From Geobacter sp. (GTDB lineage Bacteria; Desulfobacterota; Desulfuromonadia; Geobacterales; Geobacteraceae): a DNA stretch of 64,000 nucleotides. The notes beneath the pieces were generated by a model. It was not told where the DNA came from. It ran no database searches and saw nothing but the letters and a program-made list of their open reading frames with translations. The DNA is taken from positions 297,207 through 361,206 of the forward strand of contig PJFC01000004.1 of NCBI GenBank assembly GCA_003574885.1. Reading direction: 5' to 3'. The position numbers were made by a program, and so were the translations under genes. Shown piece by piece: positions 51,855 to 62,070 of the stretch (positions are counted from its first letter, which is position 1; every line of letters starts with the position of its first letter).

Positions 51855-54254
51855 ATGCCCACCCAAACTGGTGACAAGAACAAACCTGCCCGGAATTCCC
51901 TGGTGCTCATTGCCGAACACTTTCTGGATTCCCTGGTGGAGAGGTTTGCCGGTAGCCGGAACGAACAACGCAACCGCTTCATCCTGCTCTTCCTCGCAGC
52001 CGCCATTCTCGCTTTCCTCATCATTCCGGGTCAACAGTTCCAGGGGGTCAGCTACAAGGTGGGCGACATCGCCACCTCCGACATCCGCGCCACCCAGGAC
52101 TACCTTCTTGAAGACCACCCCCTGACCGAAAAGAAACGGGCAGAAGCGGAATCTGTTGTACCCTACGTCTACGATTATAACGCCGGTGCTGCCACGGAAC
52201 TCACCCAGCGTCTCGAGAAGGGGCTTGCCCTGGTTCGCGAGGCAATGGGGAAGGATGAGGGACCTGACATCAAGAGCCTGCGGGATGCGGTTTCCAAGTC
52301 TCTCTCTGTGGAACTTTCTCCGGTGGAACTCGGGGCACTCCTGACCGTCAGGTCGGACCGGGCACTTCTGCTGGAAATCAGCCGCATTACCGGCCAAATC
52401 TACAGCCAAAGGATCGTCGTCGGCCGTAAGGTATTTGCCTCGGACCTGGAGCATGGAATCCTCATCGTCGATGCGGACACCCGGCAGGTCATTGCCTCCG
52501 GCAATTCAACCCCTTACATAGGGCTGGCAGAAGCGCGTGGCTTGCTGGAACGTGCCCGGATATCTCAAAGGGGGGGGCAGCATACCCTGATAACCGTGAA
52601 GGAAATCCTCGCACGGATGCTGAAGCCTAACCTGACCTTCAACCGCGAGGCGACGGACGAAAAGAGACGGCAGGCGCGAGAGGCGGTGCGGCCGGTACTG
52701 TTCCAGCTGAAGCAAGGGGAGATGATCGTCCGGGTCGGGGAACGGGTTACCGCAGAGCAGACGCTCAAGCTACAGAAGATTGCCGAAGCGCGCAAGGGTA
52801 TGAACCGGGTTGTTGGCGGGCTCGGCATCTATGGCCTCGTACTGATCCTCTTTTACCTCCCCTATCGTTTTGCCCGCAAGAACATCCGCAAGTTCAATCC
52901 GACCAACAAGGACCTGCTGCTCCTGGCGTTTGTCACCATCTGTTCTTTTCTCCTCCTGAAGACCGTTTACATCGTCTCTACGGCGATGGGGGGGATATTC
53001 CCTTCCATCGACACTGCCAACTATTTTTACCTGTTCCCCTTCGCTGTCGGTTCGATCCTCGTGCGGATAATCCTCAACTCCGAGGTGGCCCTGGTCCTTA
53101 CGGCCATCTGCGCACCCCTCTTCGGGATCATGTTCAACAACAGTCTCCCTGTGGTCATCTACTCGCTTCTCGGGGGGGTGGTCGGTGCCCATGGGGTCCG
53201 TCAGTGCAAGGACCGGGGGACCATCTACAAGGCGGGGATGAAGGTGAGCGTGGCGAACCTGGCCCTGGCCCTCTCTTTCCAGTTGGTGGGGGACAGCCTC
53301 TTCTCCATGCAGTCCCTTTACTGCATCATTTTCGCCCTGGCCGGCGGCATCATCAATGCCGCCTTCGTTACCGGCATCATCCCCATCCTGGAGGGGTTCT
53401 TTCATTACACCACGGACATCAAGCTCCTGGAGCTTGCCAATCTCAACTCCCCCGTACTGCGGGAGCTCATGATCCGTGCTCCCGGTACCTATCATCATAG
53501 TGTACTGGTCGGTAACATGGTGGAGTCAGCGGCCGAAGCGATCAACGCAAACCCCCTGCTGGCGAGGGTGGCTGCCTACTACCACGATGTGGGGAAAATA
53601 TCCAAGCCGCTCTACTTCATCGAGAACGTAGCGGGTGGGGAAAACCGCCATGACAAGCTCTCTCCCAATATGAGCGCCCTTATCCTCATAGCCCACGTCA
53701 AGGAGGGGGTGGAACTGGCCCGGGAGCACCGGCTCGGTGTTCCCATTATCGATATCATACGCCAGTCCCACGGCACCAGTCTCATTACCTTTTTCTACGA
53801 CAAGGCGAAAAAACTGGCAGGAGAGGGGAAGATCGTGGACGAGCGTGAGTTCCGTTATCCCGGCCCCAAACCCCAGACTCGCGAGGCGGGGCTCGTGCTT
53901 CTGGCTGACTGCGTGGAGGCCGCATCACGCACTCTCACCGATCCAACACCGGCCCGCATCCAGGGCCTCGTGCAGAAGATCATCAACAAGGTATTCATCG
54001 ACGGCCAGCTCGACGAGTGTGAGCTGACCCTGAAAAATCTCCACGAAATCGCAAAAAGCTTCAACCGGATACTGGGAGCCATCTATCACCACCGCATCGA
54101 CTATCCGGAGCCGGCGTACAAGGAAAAAACCGTGGGAGGAAAGAAGACCCTTGAAGATCACCATCGAGAACCGCCAGAGGCGCCATCCGGTCAGCATCAG
54201 GAACCTGAGAAAAGTGGCGGAGAGGATCTTAAACGCCTTGGGATTACCCACTAG
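51855..54254 (+). CDS. 7TM HD-domain phosphodiesterase (PgpH-like)
   Basis: A 799-residue membrane protein of the 7TMR-HD family, whose characterised members (PgpH) hydrolyse c-di-AMP. Order: one N-terminal span (about residues 36-54), a large extracytoplasmic 7TMR-HDED domain (about 60-320), about seven membrane spans (about 320-535), and a cytosolic HD domain with GTYHHSVLVGNMVESAAEA and YYHDVGKISKP, followed by a C-terminal helix. The ybeY gene starts inside its last 100 bp. That overlap, HD-TM upstream of ybeY, is widely conserved. Confidence 0.92.
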   Translation: MPTQTGDKNKPARNSLVLIAEHFLDSLVERFAGSRNEQRNRFILLFLAAAILAFLIIPGQQFQGVSYKVGDIATSDIRATQDYLLEDHPLTEKKRAEAESVVPYVYDYNAGAATELTQRLEKGLALVREAMGKDEGPDIKSLRDAVSKSLSVELSPVELGALLTVRSDRALLLEISRITGQIYSQRIVVGRKVFASDLEHGILIVDADTRQVIASGNSTPYIGLAEARGLLERARISQRGGQHTLITVKEILARMLKPNLTFNREATDEKRRQAREAVRPVLFQLKQGEMIVRVGERVTAEQTLKLQKIAEARKGMNRVVGGLGIYGLVLILFYLPYRFARKNIRKFNPTNKDLLLLAFVTICSFLLLKTVYIVSTAMGGIFPSIDTANYFYLFPFAVGSILVRIILNSEVALVLTAICAPLFGIMFNNSLPVVIYSLLGGVVGAHGVRQCKDRGTIYKAGMKVSVANLALALSFQLVGDSLFSMQSLYCIIFALAGGIINAAFVTGIIPILEGFFHYTTDIKLLELANLNSPVLRELMIRAPGTYHHSVLVGNMVESAAEAINANPLLARVAAYYHDVGKISKPLYFIENVAGGENRHDKLSPNMSALILIAHVKEGVELAREHRLGVPIIDIIRQSHGTSLITFFYDKAKKLAGEGKIVDEREFRYPGPKPQTREAGLVLLADCVEAASRTLTDPTPARIQGLVQKIINKVFIDGQLDECELTLKNLHEIAKSFNRILGAIYHHRIDYPEPAYKEKTVGGKKTLEDHHREPPEAPSGQHQEPEKSGGEDLKRLGITH

Positions 54255-54603
54255 CGAGCTGTCGGTCGTCATCGTCGGCGACCGGAGCATCCGCATCCTG
54301 AACCGGGAGTACCTGGGGCGGGACAAGTCCACCAACGTCATCTCCTTCTCCATGCAGGAGGGGGAGTTCGGGCATGTCTCTCCCGACCTGCTCGGTGACG
54401 TTGCCGTCTCGGCCGACACCTGCGCGCGGGAGGCTGTGGAGGGGGGCATCACCTTCAACTCCCGGCTCGTTTTTCTCCTTCTTCATGGCATTCTCCACCT
54501 TGCCGGTTACGACCACGAGCGGAGCGGAGAGGCTGAGGCCCTGCGGATGGAGTCGAAGGAACAGGAACTGTTCGTGCTGCTCGAAGGTGAAGGGCTTGTG
54601 TAA
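54151..54603 (+). CDS. ybeY: Endoribonuclease YbeY (rRNA maturation)
   Basis: A 150-residue zinc-dependent RNase needed for 16S rRNA 3' end processing and ribosome quality control. The zinc motif LLLHGILHLAGYDH is intact, along with LNREYLGRDKSTNVISFS. The start is TTG 54151 with GGGAGG about 10 bases upstream; the first 104 bp overlap the HD gene in another frame, so translation is coupled. Confidence 0.94.
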   Translation: MKITIENRQRRHPVSIRNLRKVAERILNALGLPTSELSVVIVGDRSIRILNREYLGRDKSTNVISFSMQEGEFGHVSPDLLGDVAVSADTCAREAVEGGITFNSRLVFLLLHGILHLAGYDHERSGEAEALRMESKEQELFVLLEGEGLV

Positions 54604-54696
54604 GGCGGAAGGAGGGAAGCGCGGATGCGCGGAAGTTGAAAGCCTTTCCTTCCAGCCCTCATCCCTTCCGTGCTTCCGCTCTATGACGGAGTTCGC

Positions 54697-55404
54697 ATGA
54701 AACCGACGCGCTTCATAGATTCCGTCAACTATGCCATCGAGGGGATTATCCATACCGTCCGTACCCAGAAGCACATGCGCTGGCATTTCCTGTCCGCCCT
54801 GGTGCTTCTCGTAACGGTGCTTTTTCTCAGGGTTTCGCCACTGGAGTTTACGCTCCTCACGGTTTCCATCTGCTTCGTCCTGTTTGCGGAGCTGTTGAAT
54901 ACCGCCATCGAGACGGTGGTGGACCTGGTCAGTCCGGAATACCATCCCCTGGCCAAGGTTGCCAAGGATGTGGCTGCCGGAGCGGTACTCATAGCCTCCA
55001 TCGGCGCAGCGGTCATGGGCTACCTGATCCTGTCCCGGTACATCTTTCCTCTCTACAAGGAGGCGCTCGGCATGGCAGGAACTCCTACCGAGATGGTGGC
55101 GGTGACTTCGCTCCTCATAGTTGTGATCGTGGTGGTGATTCTGAAGGCGGTCTCCGGCAGGGGGACGTCGCTGGAAGGGGGGCTGCCGAGCGGACATGCT
55201 GCGGTCGCCTTTGCCATTGCCACACTGGTGTCGCTCCTTACCCAGGATCCCGTCATCTCCATCCTGGTCATCGTCATGGCCGTGATGGTGAGCCACTCCC
55301 GGTTGCTCCTCCGGATCCACACCACGCGTGAGGTCTTCCTCGGTGCGGTTACCGGTACGGTCATCACCCTCGTCGTCATGCTGCTTTTTCGCACATTACG
55401 ATAA
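54697..55404 (+). CDS. dgkA: Diacylglycerol/undecaprenol kinase fused to PAP2-like domain
   Basis: A 235-residue membrane protein. Residues 1-115 match prokaryotic diacylglycerol kinase/undecaprenol kinase (FIDSVNYAIEGI, QKHMRWHF, FAELLNTAIETVVDL). The rest has three further spans and a PAP2-phosphatase-like region (SLEGGLPSGHAAVAFA; SRLLLRIHTTREVFLGAVTGT), giving a kinase and a phosphatase-like half in one chain. In the second half the PSGH and SR...H parts of PAP2 can be seen. ATG 54697 follows ACGGAG. Confidence 0.88.
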   Translation: MKPTRFIDSVNYAIEGIIHTVRTQKHMRWHFLSALVLLVTVLFLRVSPLEFTLLTVSICFVLFAELLNTAIETVVDLVSPEYHPLAKVAKDVAAGAVLIASIGAAVMGYLILSRYIFPLYKEALGMAGTPTEMVAVTSLLIVVIVVVILKAVSGRGTSLEGGLPSGHAAVAFAIATLVSLLTQDPVISILVIVMAVMVSHSRLLLRIHTTREVFLGAVTGTVITLVVMLLFRTLR

Positions 55405-55527
55405 AGGTTGAAGTATGAAGTGAAAACAAAAAAAATTTGCAGGTTACCAATTACGCAGTCAATGCGGGTTTCAATTCAAAATTCATAATTCGGCATTCAT
55501 AATTGAATTTTTCAGGAGGCTTTTGTT

Positions 55528-56382
55528 TTGGAAGAAGGGTCTGGCAGGAAACGACCGGGTTTGCTGGAAGCGGTGAGCAGGTTCTTGTCGGGACGGCGCA
55601 AGATCACCGAGGAAGAGATCCAGGAACTGATGGACGCCGGCGAGGAAGAAGGGCTCATCAACGAAGAAGAAAACGAGATGATCCGTTCCATCTTTGCGCT
55701 GCGGGATACGACGGCACGGGAGATCATGGTCCCCCGTACCGACATGGCATGTGTGCCTATCGATGCCACGGTGCAGGAGGTACTGCAGGCGATTATCGAC
55801 TGTGGACATTCCCGCCTCCCGGTCTACGATGGCACGACGGATAACATCATCGGTCTGATCTACGCCAAGGACTATCTCAAATACTGGGGGATGGACGAAT
55901 CGGCGGTAGACCTGAAACGAATTCTTCGCCCCCCCTACTTCATCCCCGAAACCAAGAACCTTGAGGAACTGCTGCAGGAATTCAAGAAAAAGAGGGTCCA
56001 TCTGGCTATCGTGGTGGACGAGTATGGCGGAACTTCGGGGCTTGTCTCCATCGAAGACCTTCTGGAGCAGATTGTCGGAGACATCCAGGATGAGTACGAC
56101 ATAGAGGAAGAGTGGCTGACGGAGGAGGCGGGCGGATCAGTAGTGGTGGACGGCCGGCTACCCATCGAAGAGCTGGAAGGACACTTTGACGTCGAGATCG
56201 AGCGGGAAAAATTCGATACGGTCGGCGGCCTGCTGTTCCATCTCACCGGCCGGATTCCGGCGGTGGGTGAAGAGGTTGAGAGCGACAACATCCGGTTCAC
56301 GGTGCTGGAGGCGGACGAGCGCCGGGTCAGCAAGGTCAGAGTCTCCCGTATTTTACCTGCAACAGCGGAATCGGAAGCGTAA
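55528..56382 (+). CDS. CBS-pair/CorC_HlyC domain protein (hemolysin family)
   Basis: A 284-residue soluble protein with paired CBS domains (about residues 60-190, [45 protein letters not shown]) and a CorC_HlyC transporter-associated domain (about 200-280). It resembles YbeX/CorC, linked to magnesium/cobalt efflux and to ribosome maturation in enterobacteria. The start is TTG with CAGGAGG 7 bases upstream. The stop overlaps the lnt start (TAATG), so it is coupled to lnt, as ybeX is in E. coli. Confidence 0.92.
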   Translation: MEEGSGRKRPGLLEAVSRFLSGRRKITEEEIQELMDAGEEEGLINEEENEMIRSIFALRDTTAREIMVPRTDMACVPIDATVQEVLQAIIDCGHSRLPVYDGTTDNIIGLIYAKDYLKYWGMDESAVDLKRILRPPYFIPETKNLEELLQEFKKKRVHLAIVVDEYGGTSGLVSIEDLLEQIVGDIQDEYDIEEEWLTEEAGGSVVVDGRLPIEELEGHFDVEIEREKFDTVGGLLFHLTGRIPAVGEEVESDNIRFTVLEADERRVSKVRVSRILPATAESEA

Positions 56383-57944
56383 TGGACTACCGTAGATTTA
56401 AAATGCCTGATTTCAGAGCCATTCCGCGCCGCGATTACCTGCTTGCCGCATTGTCCGGCGTGCTGGTGGCCCTTTCCTTTCCCAAACCGGCACTTTCCCT
56501 GCTTGCCTGGTTCGCCTTTGTGCCGCTTCTCATGGCCCTGGGGAAGAAGAGTCCGTCGAATGCCTTCAGACTCGGCTTTGTCTGTGGAGTGACGGCCTTT
56601 GCGGGCCTTCTTTATTGGCTCAATATCGTGATGGTAACCTACGGCAAGCTTCACTGGAGTGTGAGTGGCTGCCTCTATCTCCTGCTCGTGGCCTATCTCG
56701 CGCTGTATGTTGCCGTTCCCGTCTGGCTCATGCAGAGGGGGGAGCTTGCACGAATTTCACCGCTCCTTTCTCTTCCCGTGCTCTGGGTCGGCCTTGAATA
56801 TTTCCGCTCCTTTTTCCTTTCCGGTTTTCCCTGGGCAAGTCTCGGCTATTCCCAGTTCCGCACCCTGCCGCTCATTCAGGTGGCAGATATTACCGGCGTA
56901 TACGGACTCAGTTTCGCCATAATTCTGACCAACGTGGTCATCTATCGTATCCTGCGGGGAGTGTTCGGCCGGGAGCAGGAAGGGTATCCCACAAGGGCTG
57001 TCGTGATCCTGCTCGTCATTCTCCTTTCCATGGCCGGTTACGGTTTTTTTCGGCTGAACCAACCGGAACAGGGAGAACCGTTCAGGGTGGCACTCATTCA
57101 GGGTAATATCTCCCAAGATGTGAAATGGGATCCTGCCTTCCAGGAGTCGACAGTTGCCATCTATGAGCGGCTTTCCCGCCAAGCGGTGGCCGACGGTGGG
57201 GCGGACCTGGTTGTCTGGCCCGAGAGCGCGGCACCATTCTTTTTTCAGAGTGACCCGGTCTATGCGCCCCGGATCTGGAACCTGGCCAGGGAGTTGAAAA
57301 CTCCCCTGGTGTTCGGCAGCCCCGCCATCGAGAAGGATGAACAGGGGAGGCACTACCTCAACAGCGCTTTTCTCCTGTCGCCGACTGGCGAAGAACTGGG
57401 GCGTAGCGACAAGATTCACCTGGTCCCTTTTGGCGAGTACGTCCCCCTCGCCAGGCTTCTCCCCTTCGTCCACAAACTGGTGGAGGGGATCGGTGATTTT
57501 TCACCGGGGAAACGGGCTACCCCTCTCAATACCGGGAAGGGAGTAATCGGGATTCTCATCTGCTTTGAGGGGATATTCCCCGAGTTGTCCCGTGCCTATG
57601 TCCAGGCAGGTGCCCGGTTGCTGGTCAACATCTCCAACGATGCGTGGTACAAGCAGTCGTCAGCTCCCTACCAGCACCTTTCCATGACTGTCTTCCGTGC
57701 CGTGGAGAATCGGGTCCCCCTGGTGCGGGCCACCAATACGGGGATTACTGCCATCATCGATGCCCGTGGCCATGTACGGGGGGCGACCCGGCTGTTCCAG
57801 GAGGCTGTCCTGACCGGAAATGTCCGGCTCGGAACTGGTGACACCTTCTACAGCCGCTACGGCGATCTGTTTGCTGGGCTCTGTCTGGCGGGGACTGCTG
57901 TTGTCGGGGTACTTGGATTCAGAAGGAATAAATCCCCGCGTTGA
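56382..57944 (+). CDS. lnt: Apolipoprotein N-acyltransferase
   Basis: A 520-residue inner-membrane enzyme that adds the third acyl chain to lipoproteins. Six or seven N-terminal spans (about residues 15-220) precede a periplasmic nitrilase-type domain with the Glu-Lys-Cys triad (E in VWPESAAP, K in [13 protein letters not shown] in [13 protein letters not shown]), plus a C-terminal span. It shares one base with the CBS gene. ybeY, corC/ybeX and lnt in this order form a conserved cluster. Confidence 0.95.
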   Translation: MDYRRFKMPDFRAIPRRDYLLAALSGVLVALSFPKPALSLLAWFAFVPLLMALGKKSPSNAFRLGFVCGVTAFAGLLYWLNIVMVTYGKLHWSVSGCLYLLLVAYLALYVAVPVWLMQRGELARISPLLSLPVLWVGLEYFRSFFLSGFPWASLGYSQFRTLPLIQVADITGVYGLSFAIILTNVVIYRILRGVFGREQEGYPTRAVVILLVILLSMAGYGFFRLNQPEQGEPFRVALIQGNISQDVKWDPAFQESTVAIYERLSRQAVADGGADLVVWPESAAPFFFQSDPVYAPRIWNLARELKTPLVFGSPAIEKDEQGRHYLNSAFLLSPTGEELGRSDKIHLVPFGEYVPLARLLPFVHKLVEGIGDFSPGKRATPLNTGKGVIGILICFEGIFPELSRAYVQAGARLLVNISNDAWYKQSSAPYQHLSMTVFRAVENRVPLVRATNTGITAIIDARGHVRGATRLFQEAVLTGNVRLGTGDTFYSRYGDLFAGLCLAGTAVVGVLGFRRNKSPR

Positions 57945-57995
57945 GACATTGCCCCCCCTTCGTGAAACAATTATTGCCATACCAAGGAGTATATG

Positions 57996-59109
57996 ATGTT
58001 CAGAGAAGAAGTAGCACGTATCGAAGCACTTGCAGAACGGATCGCCAAGCTCCGGGGGTCTCTTTGACATAGATCGGAAACGGGAGGACATCCAGGAACT
58101 GGAGGCGCGGATTGCCGCCCCCGACTTCTGGGAGAACAATGAAGCGGCCCAGCAGCTCCTGCGCCAGCGGACGGTAATGGAAAAGGCCGTGGGTATGTGG
58201 GACCGTCTCAACCGGCAGATGGATGACATCCTGATCCTCATAGAACTGGGGGCTGAGGCGGAGGACGAGGCGGTTCTGGCCGAGGTCCGTGGCCTGAATG
58301 GAGCGCTTGAGGCGGAGGTTGAAGGTGCCGAATTCCAGCGGATGCTCTCCGGCCCTCATGATGCCAGCAACTGCTACTTCTCCATAAACGCCGGTGCCGG
58401 CGGTACCGAGGCTCAGGACTGGGCCGAGATGCTCCTTCGCATGTACCTTCGCTACTGCGAACGGAAGGGGTGGAAGACGGAGATCACTGATTACCAGCCG
58501 GGAGACGAAGCGGGAGTGAAATCGGTTACCTTCACGGTCATGGGTGAATATGCCTATGGCTATCTCAGGGCTGAGGCGGGTATCCACCGCCTGGTGCGCA
58601 TATCCCCCTTCGACAGCAATGCCCGGCGCCACACTTCTTTTGCTTCGGTCTTTGCCTTCCCGGAGATCGAGGACGACATCGAGGTGAAGGTTGTCGAATC
58701 CGACCTGCGGATCGATACCTATCGTTCGAGCGGCGCGGGTGGCCAGCATGTCAATACCACCGACTCGGCAATCCGTATTACCCACATTCCGACCGGAATC
58801 GTGGTCGCCTGCCAGAGCGAGCGGAGCCAGCACATGAACAAGGCTGCGGCCCTCAAGGTGCTCCGGGCCAAGCTCTACGAGAAGGAGTTGCAGGAGCGGG
58901 AGGCCCAGGCGGCCGAGTTTTCCGCCGACAAGAAGGAGATCGGCTGGGGTAGCCAGATCCGCTCCTACGTGCTCCACCCCTACAAGATGGTGAAGGACCT
59001 CCGCACCGGCGTCGAGTCCGGCAACCCTGACGCGGTGCTGGACGGTGCGCTGGAAGAGTTCATTGTTGCCTTTCTCATGGGGGTGAGGCGTAACGTTACT
59101 GACGATTGA
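57996..59109 (+). CDS. prfB: Peptide chain release factor 2 (programmed frameshift)
   Basis: RF2, reading UAA and UGA stops. Translation starts at ATG 57996 with AAGGAG six bases upstream, runs 23 codons to an in-frame TGA at 58065, and must shift +1 at CTT to continue at 58066, giving about 370 residues. Later motifs are intact: RISPFDSNARRHTS (the SPF anticodon-like tripeptide) and SGAGGQHVNTTDSAIRITH (the catalytic GGQ). The frameshift provides autoregulation: low RF2 favours shifting. Confidence 0.96.
58053..58068 (+). other. prfB: prfB +1 recoding site
   Basis: CGGGGGTCTCTTTGAC: an internal Shine-Dalgarno-like GGGGG, the slippery CTT codon and TGA followed by C, the weak stop context. 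It matches the conserved AGGGGGTATCTTTGAC site except for two bases. Confidence 0.93.
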
Positions 59110-59280
59110 CATGAACATCTACTGCCGTTCCTTCGTGAAAAACCTTTTATTTAACAGTGATGGACAGTATGTTCAGGATCACACCCCATAGTCTGTTGTT
59201 GCATTTTTATCCTGAACATCCTGAATGTTCCTGTTCATACAGCTTTTGCTTTTTGTGTCTTTTACGGTTGAGGATTTAGC

Positions 59281-60090
59281 ATGATGACCCGATTATTTTC
59301 CGTTGCAGGGATTCTATATTTTACCCTGGTGCTCGCCACCACCGGCTGTGCTGCCCATAGCAAGGTCACCTCCGGTTCCACCGGGATCAGCCGGCTTGGC
59401 TATTCGATCCAGGTTGGGGCCTTCAAGGTGGTGGGGAATGCCGAACGGTTGTCCGCCAAGCTCCAGGCCAAGGGGATCGATGCCTTCTACTTCAAGAAGG
59501 AGGATGGCGTCTACGCGGTCCGCTTCGGGGACTTCTCTACCCATGGTGAGGCAAAACAGGCCGGCAAGAAACTGGTGACAGAGAAGCTGGTGGGGGCATT
59601 CTTCATCGCCTCCCCGCGTCCCGCACCCGTCCGGAAAGTGAAGGAGCCTGAGATGCGTCAGTTGCCACCGGCAACCATCCACGCACCGGCAACCGTCAAA
59701 CCCCGTCCGGCTTCCAGTGACATGGGACCTATTGCCGCCCGCACAGCAGAACGCTTCGTCGGCATCCCCTACCGCTGGGGGGGGAACACCGTGGTTGACG
59801 GCATGGATTGCAGCGGATTTGTCCGGGCGGTCTACAACCTGTGCGGCGTCAATATTCCCCGCACCTCCCGGGAGCAGTACAAGGCCGGCGACCAGGTCGG
59901 CAGGGACGACCTGAAGGATGGCGACCTGGTCTTCTTCGGCGAGTCTGAGGAGAAGATAAATCACGTGGGGATTTACGTCGGGAACGGCCGTTTCGTCCAC
60001 GCCCCGCGCCGGGGTGACGACATCAAGGTGTCGGCCCTGAACGAAAACTATTTCACCTCGCGGTTCGTCGGGGCGAAACGATACTTTTAG
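59281..60090 (+). CDS. SPOR and NlpC/P60 lipoprotein (cell-wall endopeptidase)
   Basis: A 269-residue lipoprotein (LATTGC, lipidated Cys23). A SPOR-like domain (about 40-110, YSIQVGAFKVVGNAERLSAKLQ), which binds denuded peptidoglycan, precedes a Pro/Ala linker and an NlpC/P60 domain (about 150-269) with the catalytic Cys177 (DGMDCSGFVRAVYNL) and His in NHVGIYVGNGRFVHAPR. It should cut peptide cross-links, likely at division sites because of the SPOR domain. Confidence 0.93.
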   Translation: MMTRLFSVAGILYFTLVLATTGCAAHSKVTSGSTGISRLGYSIQVGAFKVVGNAERLSAKLQAKGIDAFYFKKEDGVYAVRFGDFSTHGEAKQAGKKLVTEKLVGAFFIASPRPAPVRKVKEPEMRQLPPATIHAPATVKPRPASSDMGPIAARTAERFVGIPYRWGGNTVVDGMDCSGFVRAVYNLCGVNIPRTSREQYKAGDQVGRDDLKDGDLVFFGESEEKINHVGIYVGNGRFVHAPRRGDDIKVSALNENYFTSRFVGAKRYF

Positions 60091-60156
60091 ACAGTGTTGT
60101 GTCCTTAGTTTTGAGTTTTGTGTTGACATAAAAACTTCATTTTTACGAGGTATTTC

Positions 60157-61398
60157 ATGGCATTCATCAAGCCCTTCCGGGCTGTCAGACCCAGGAAGGA
60201 GCTGGCCGAGAAGGTTGCGGCGCTCCCCTATGACGTAATGAGCGTGGCCGAGGCGCGGGAGATGGCGGCTGGAAACCCCCACAGCTTCCTCCATATCTCA
60301 CGGCCGGAAATCGATCTCCCCCCCGACCTTGACCCCCACTCCGACCCGGTCTATCTGAAGGGAAGGGAGAACCTCCGCCGGTTTATGCAGAACGGCACTT
60401 TGACCCAGGACGACGGGGAGTGCTACTACGTCTACCGGCAGCGGATGGGGAGCATCGTCCAGACCGGGCTCGTGGTCTGCTCCGGCGTGGACGACTACCA
60501 GACGGGGGTAATCAGGAAGCACGAACTGACCCGGGCTGACAAGGAAGAGGACCGGGTGATGCACATCGACTACCTGGATGCCAACGACGAACCGGTCTTC
60601 TACACCTTCCGGCATGAGCCGGCCATTGGTGCCATCGTTGCCCAGGTCGCGGCCGGTCCCGCCACGTATGACTTCACCACTACCGACGGGGTAACCCATA
60701 CTCTCTGGATAATCGAAGACCGGCAGAGGATCGACCGGCTTACCGACCTGTTCCGGGCCATCCCCACTCTCTATGTGGCCGACGGCCACCATCGGAGTGC
60801 CGCCGCCAGCCGGGTACGGGACATGCGTCGGGCCAAGAATCCTGCCCATAACGGCACGGAAGAGTACAACTATTTCCTCACTGTCATCTTTCCCGACAGC
60901 GAAATGAACATCATGCCGTATAACCGTGTGGTAAAGGATCTCAACGGACTTACTATCGCGGAGTTCATGGCCAAGGTGGCGGCCCGGTTCGAGATCGCAC
61001 CGGCGGACGGCAGCTTCACGCCGACCGAGCGGCATTGCTTCGGCATGTACCTGGATGGCAAGTGGTATGAACTGCGGGCAAGGGAGGAATCCTTCACGGA
61101 AGAGGACGCGGTGGAGCGACTCGACGTCTCCATCCTGCAGAACAACCTCCTCAGTCCGGTTCTCGGGGTGCGCAATCCCCGTATCGACCAGCGGGTAAAT
61201 TTCGTCGGCGGTATCCGGGGGGATGAGGAACTGGAGCGGCTGGTGGCGGGTGGCGAGTATGAGGTCGCCTTCTCCCTCCACCCGACCTCCATGGAGGAGT
61301 TGATGGAACTGGCGGATGCGAACAAGATTATGCCGCCGAAGTCGACATGGTTTGAACCGAAACTAAGGTCGGGATTATTTGTTCACCTGTTATCCTGA
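60157..61398 (+). CDS. DUF1015 family protein
   Basis: A 413-residue soluble protein starting MAFIKPFRAVRPRKE and containing ALPYDVMS, RKHELTRADKEEDR, and YVADGHHRSAAASRVR. These are DUF1015 signatures; the family's biochemical role is not established, although it resembles kinases or HTH-like enzymes in some databases. ATG 60157 follows ACGAGG. The family 2 repeat starts right after its stop. Confidence 0.9.
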   Translation: MAFIKPFRAVRPRKELAEKVAALPYDVMSVAEAREMAAGNPHSFLHISRPEIDLPPDLDPHSDPVYLKGRENLRRFMQNGTLTQDDGECYYVYRQRMGSIVQTGLVVCSGVDDYQTGVIRKHELTRADKEEDRVMHIDYLDANDEPVFYTFRHEPAIGAIVAQVAAGPATYDFTTTDGVTHTLWIIEDRQRIDRLTDLFRAIPTLYVADGHHRSAAASRVRDMRRAKNPAHNGTEEYNYFLTVIFPDSEMNIMPYNRVVKDLNGLTIAEFMAKVAARFEIAPADGSFTPTERHCFGMYLDGKWYELRAREESFTEEDAVERLDVSILQNNLLSPVLGVRNPRIDQRVNFVGGIRGDEELERLVAGGEYEVAFSLHPTSMEELMELADANKIMPPKSTWFEPKLRSGLFVHLLS

Positions 61399-61399
61399 T

Positions 61400-61518
61400 G
61401 ACGTCTGCCGCTTTTCCGTTCTGGCGGCGTAAATCTTCGGAAAGTGGTTGTGCGGCGTAGCGCGGCTACGCCTCCGCCCACTTCCTCGACAGCCTTGCCA
61501 GAACTAAAAATCGACACC
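61400..61518. repeat. Palindromic dispersed element, family 2, copy c
   Basis: About 119 bp. Ends TGCCGCTTTTCCGTTCTGGC and CTTGCCAGAACTAAAAATCGACA are inverted; centre TGTGCGGCGTAGC-GCGGCTACGCCTCCGC. It shares the most sequence with copy a (12691). Confidence 0.85.
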
Positions 61519-61560
61519 CGTTTTATAAGCAAAACCAATAATTGGATTAGAGTTCTAATT

Positions 61561-62022
61561 ATGAATTACTGGCTCTTCAAATCGGAACCGGGGTGTTTCT
61601 CTTTCGACGATCTGCGTCAGCGGCCGGGACAGACCGAGCAGTGGGACGGAGTGCGGAATTTCCAGGCGCGCAACTTCCTGCGGGACCAAGTCCGGGTTGG
61701 GGACGGAGTGCTCTTCTACCACAGCAATATCCCCGATCCCCACATCGCGGGAACCGCATGGGTGGTGCGGGCGGGGTATCCGGACTGGACCGCCTGTGAT
61801 CCGGAAAGCGAGCATTTCGACCCGAAAAGTTCGGCTGACAACCCCATCTGGTACATGGTGGATGTACGCTACGGCGAACCCTTCAAACGGCCGGTCACCC
61901 TTGCCGAACTGAAGTCTCACCCTCTTCTTGACGGCATGGTGCTCCTCAAGCGAAGCAGGCTGTCGATCCAGCCGGTTACGCTTGAGGAATGGAGAATCAT
62001 TCTGGGGCTCGGCGGCTTTTAA
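61561..62022 (+). CDS. EVE domain protein
   Basis: A 153-residue protein consisting of one EVE domain, related to PUA and YTH folds (MNYWLFKSEPGCFSFDDL, EQWDGVRNFQARNFLRD, VLFYHSNIPDPHIAGTAWVV, KRPVTLAELK). EVE domains bind modified bases in DNA or RNA. ATG 61561 gives the canonical start; the upstream signal is weak. Confidence 0.93.
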   Translation: MNYWLFKSEPGCFSFDDLRQRPGQTEQWDGVRNFQARNFLRDQVRVGDGVLFYHSNIPDPHIAGTAWVVRAGYPDWTACDPESEHFDPKSSADNPIWYMVDVRYGEPFKRPVTLAELKSHPLLDGMVLLKRSRLSIQPVTLEEWRIILGLGGF

Positions 62023-62070
62023 ATTTTGAGTTTTGAGTTTTGAATTACAACATCTGAGTTGGAGGATGAC

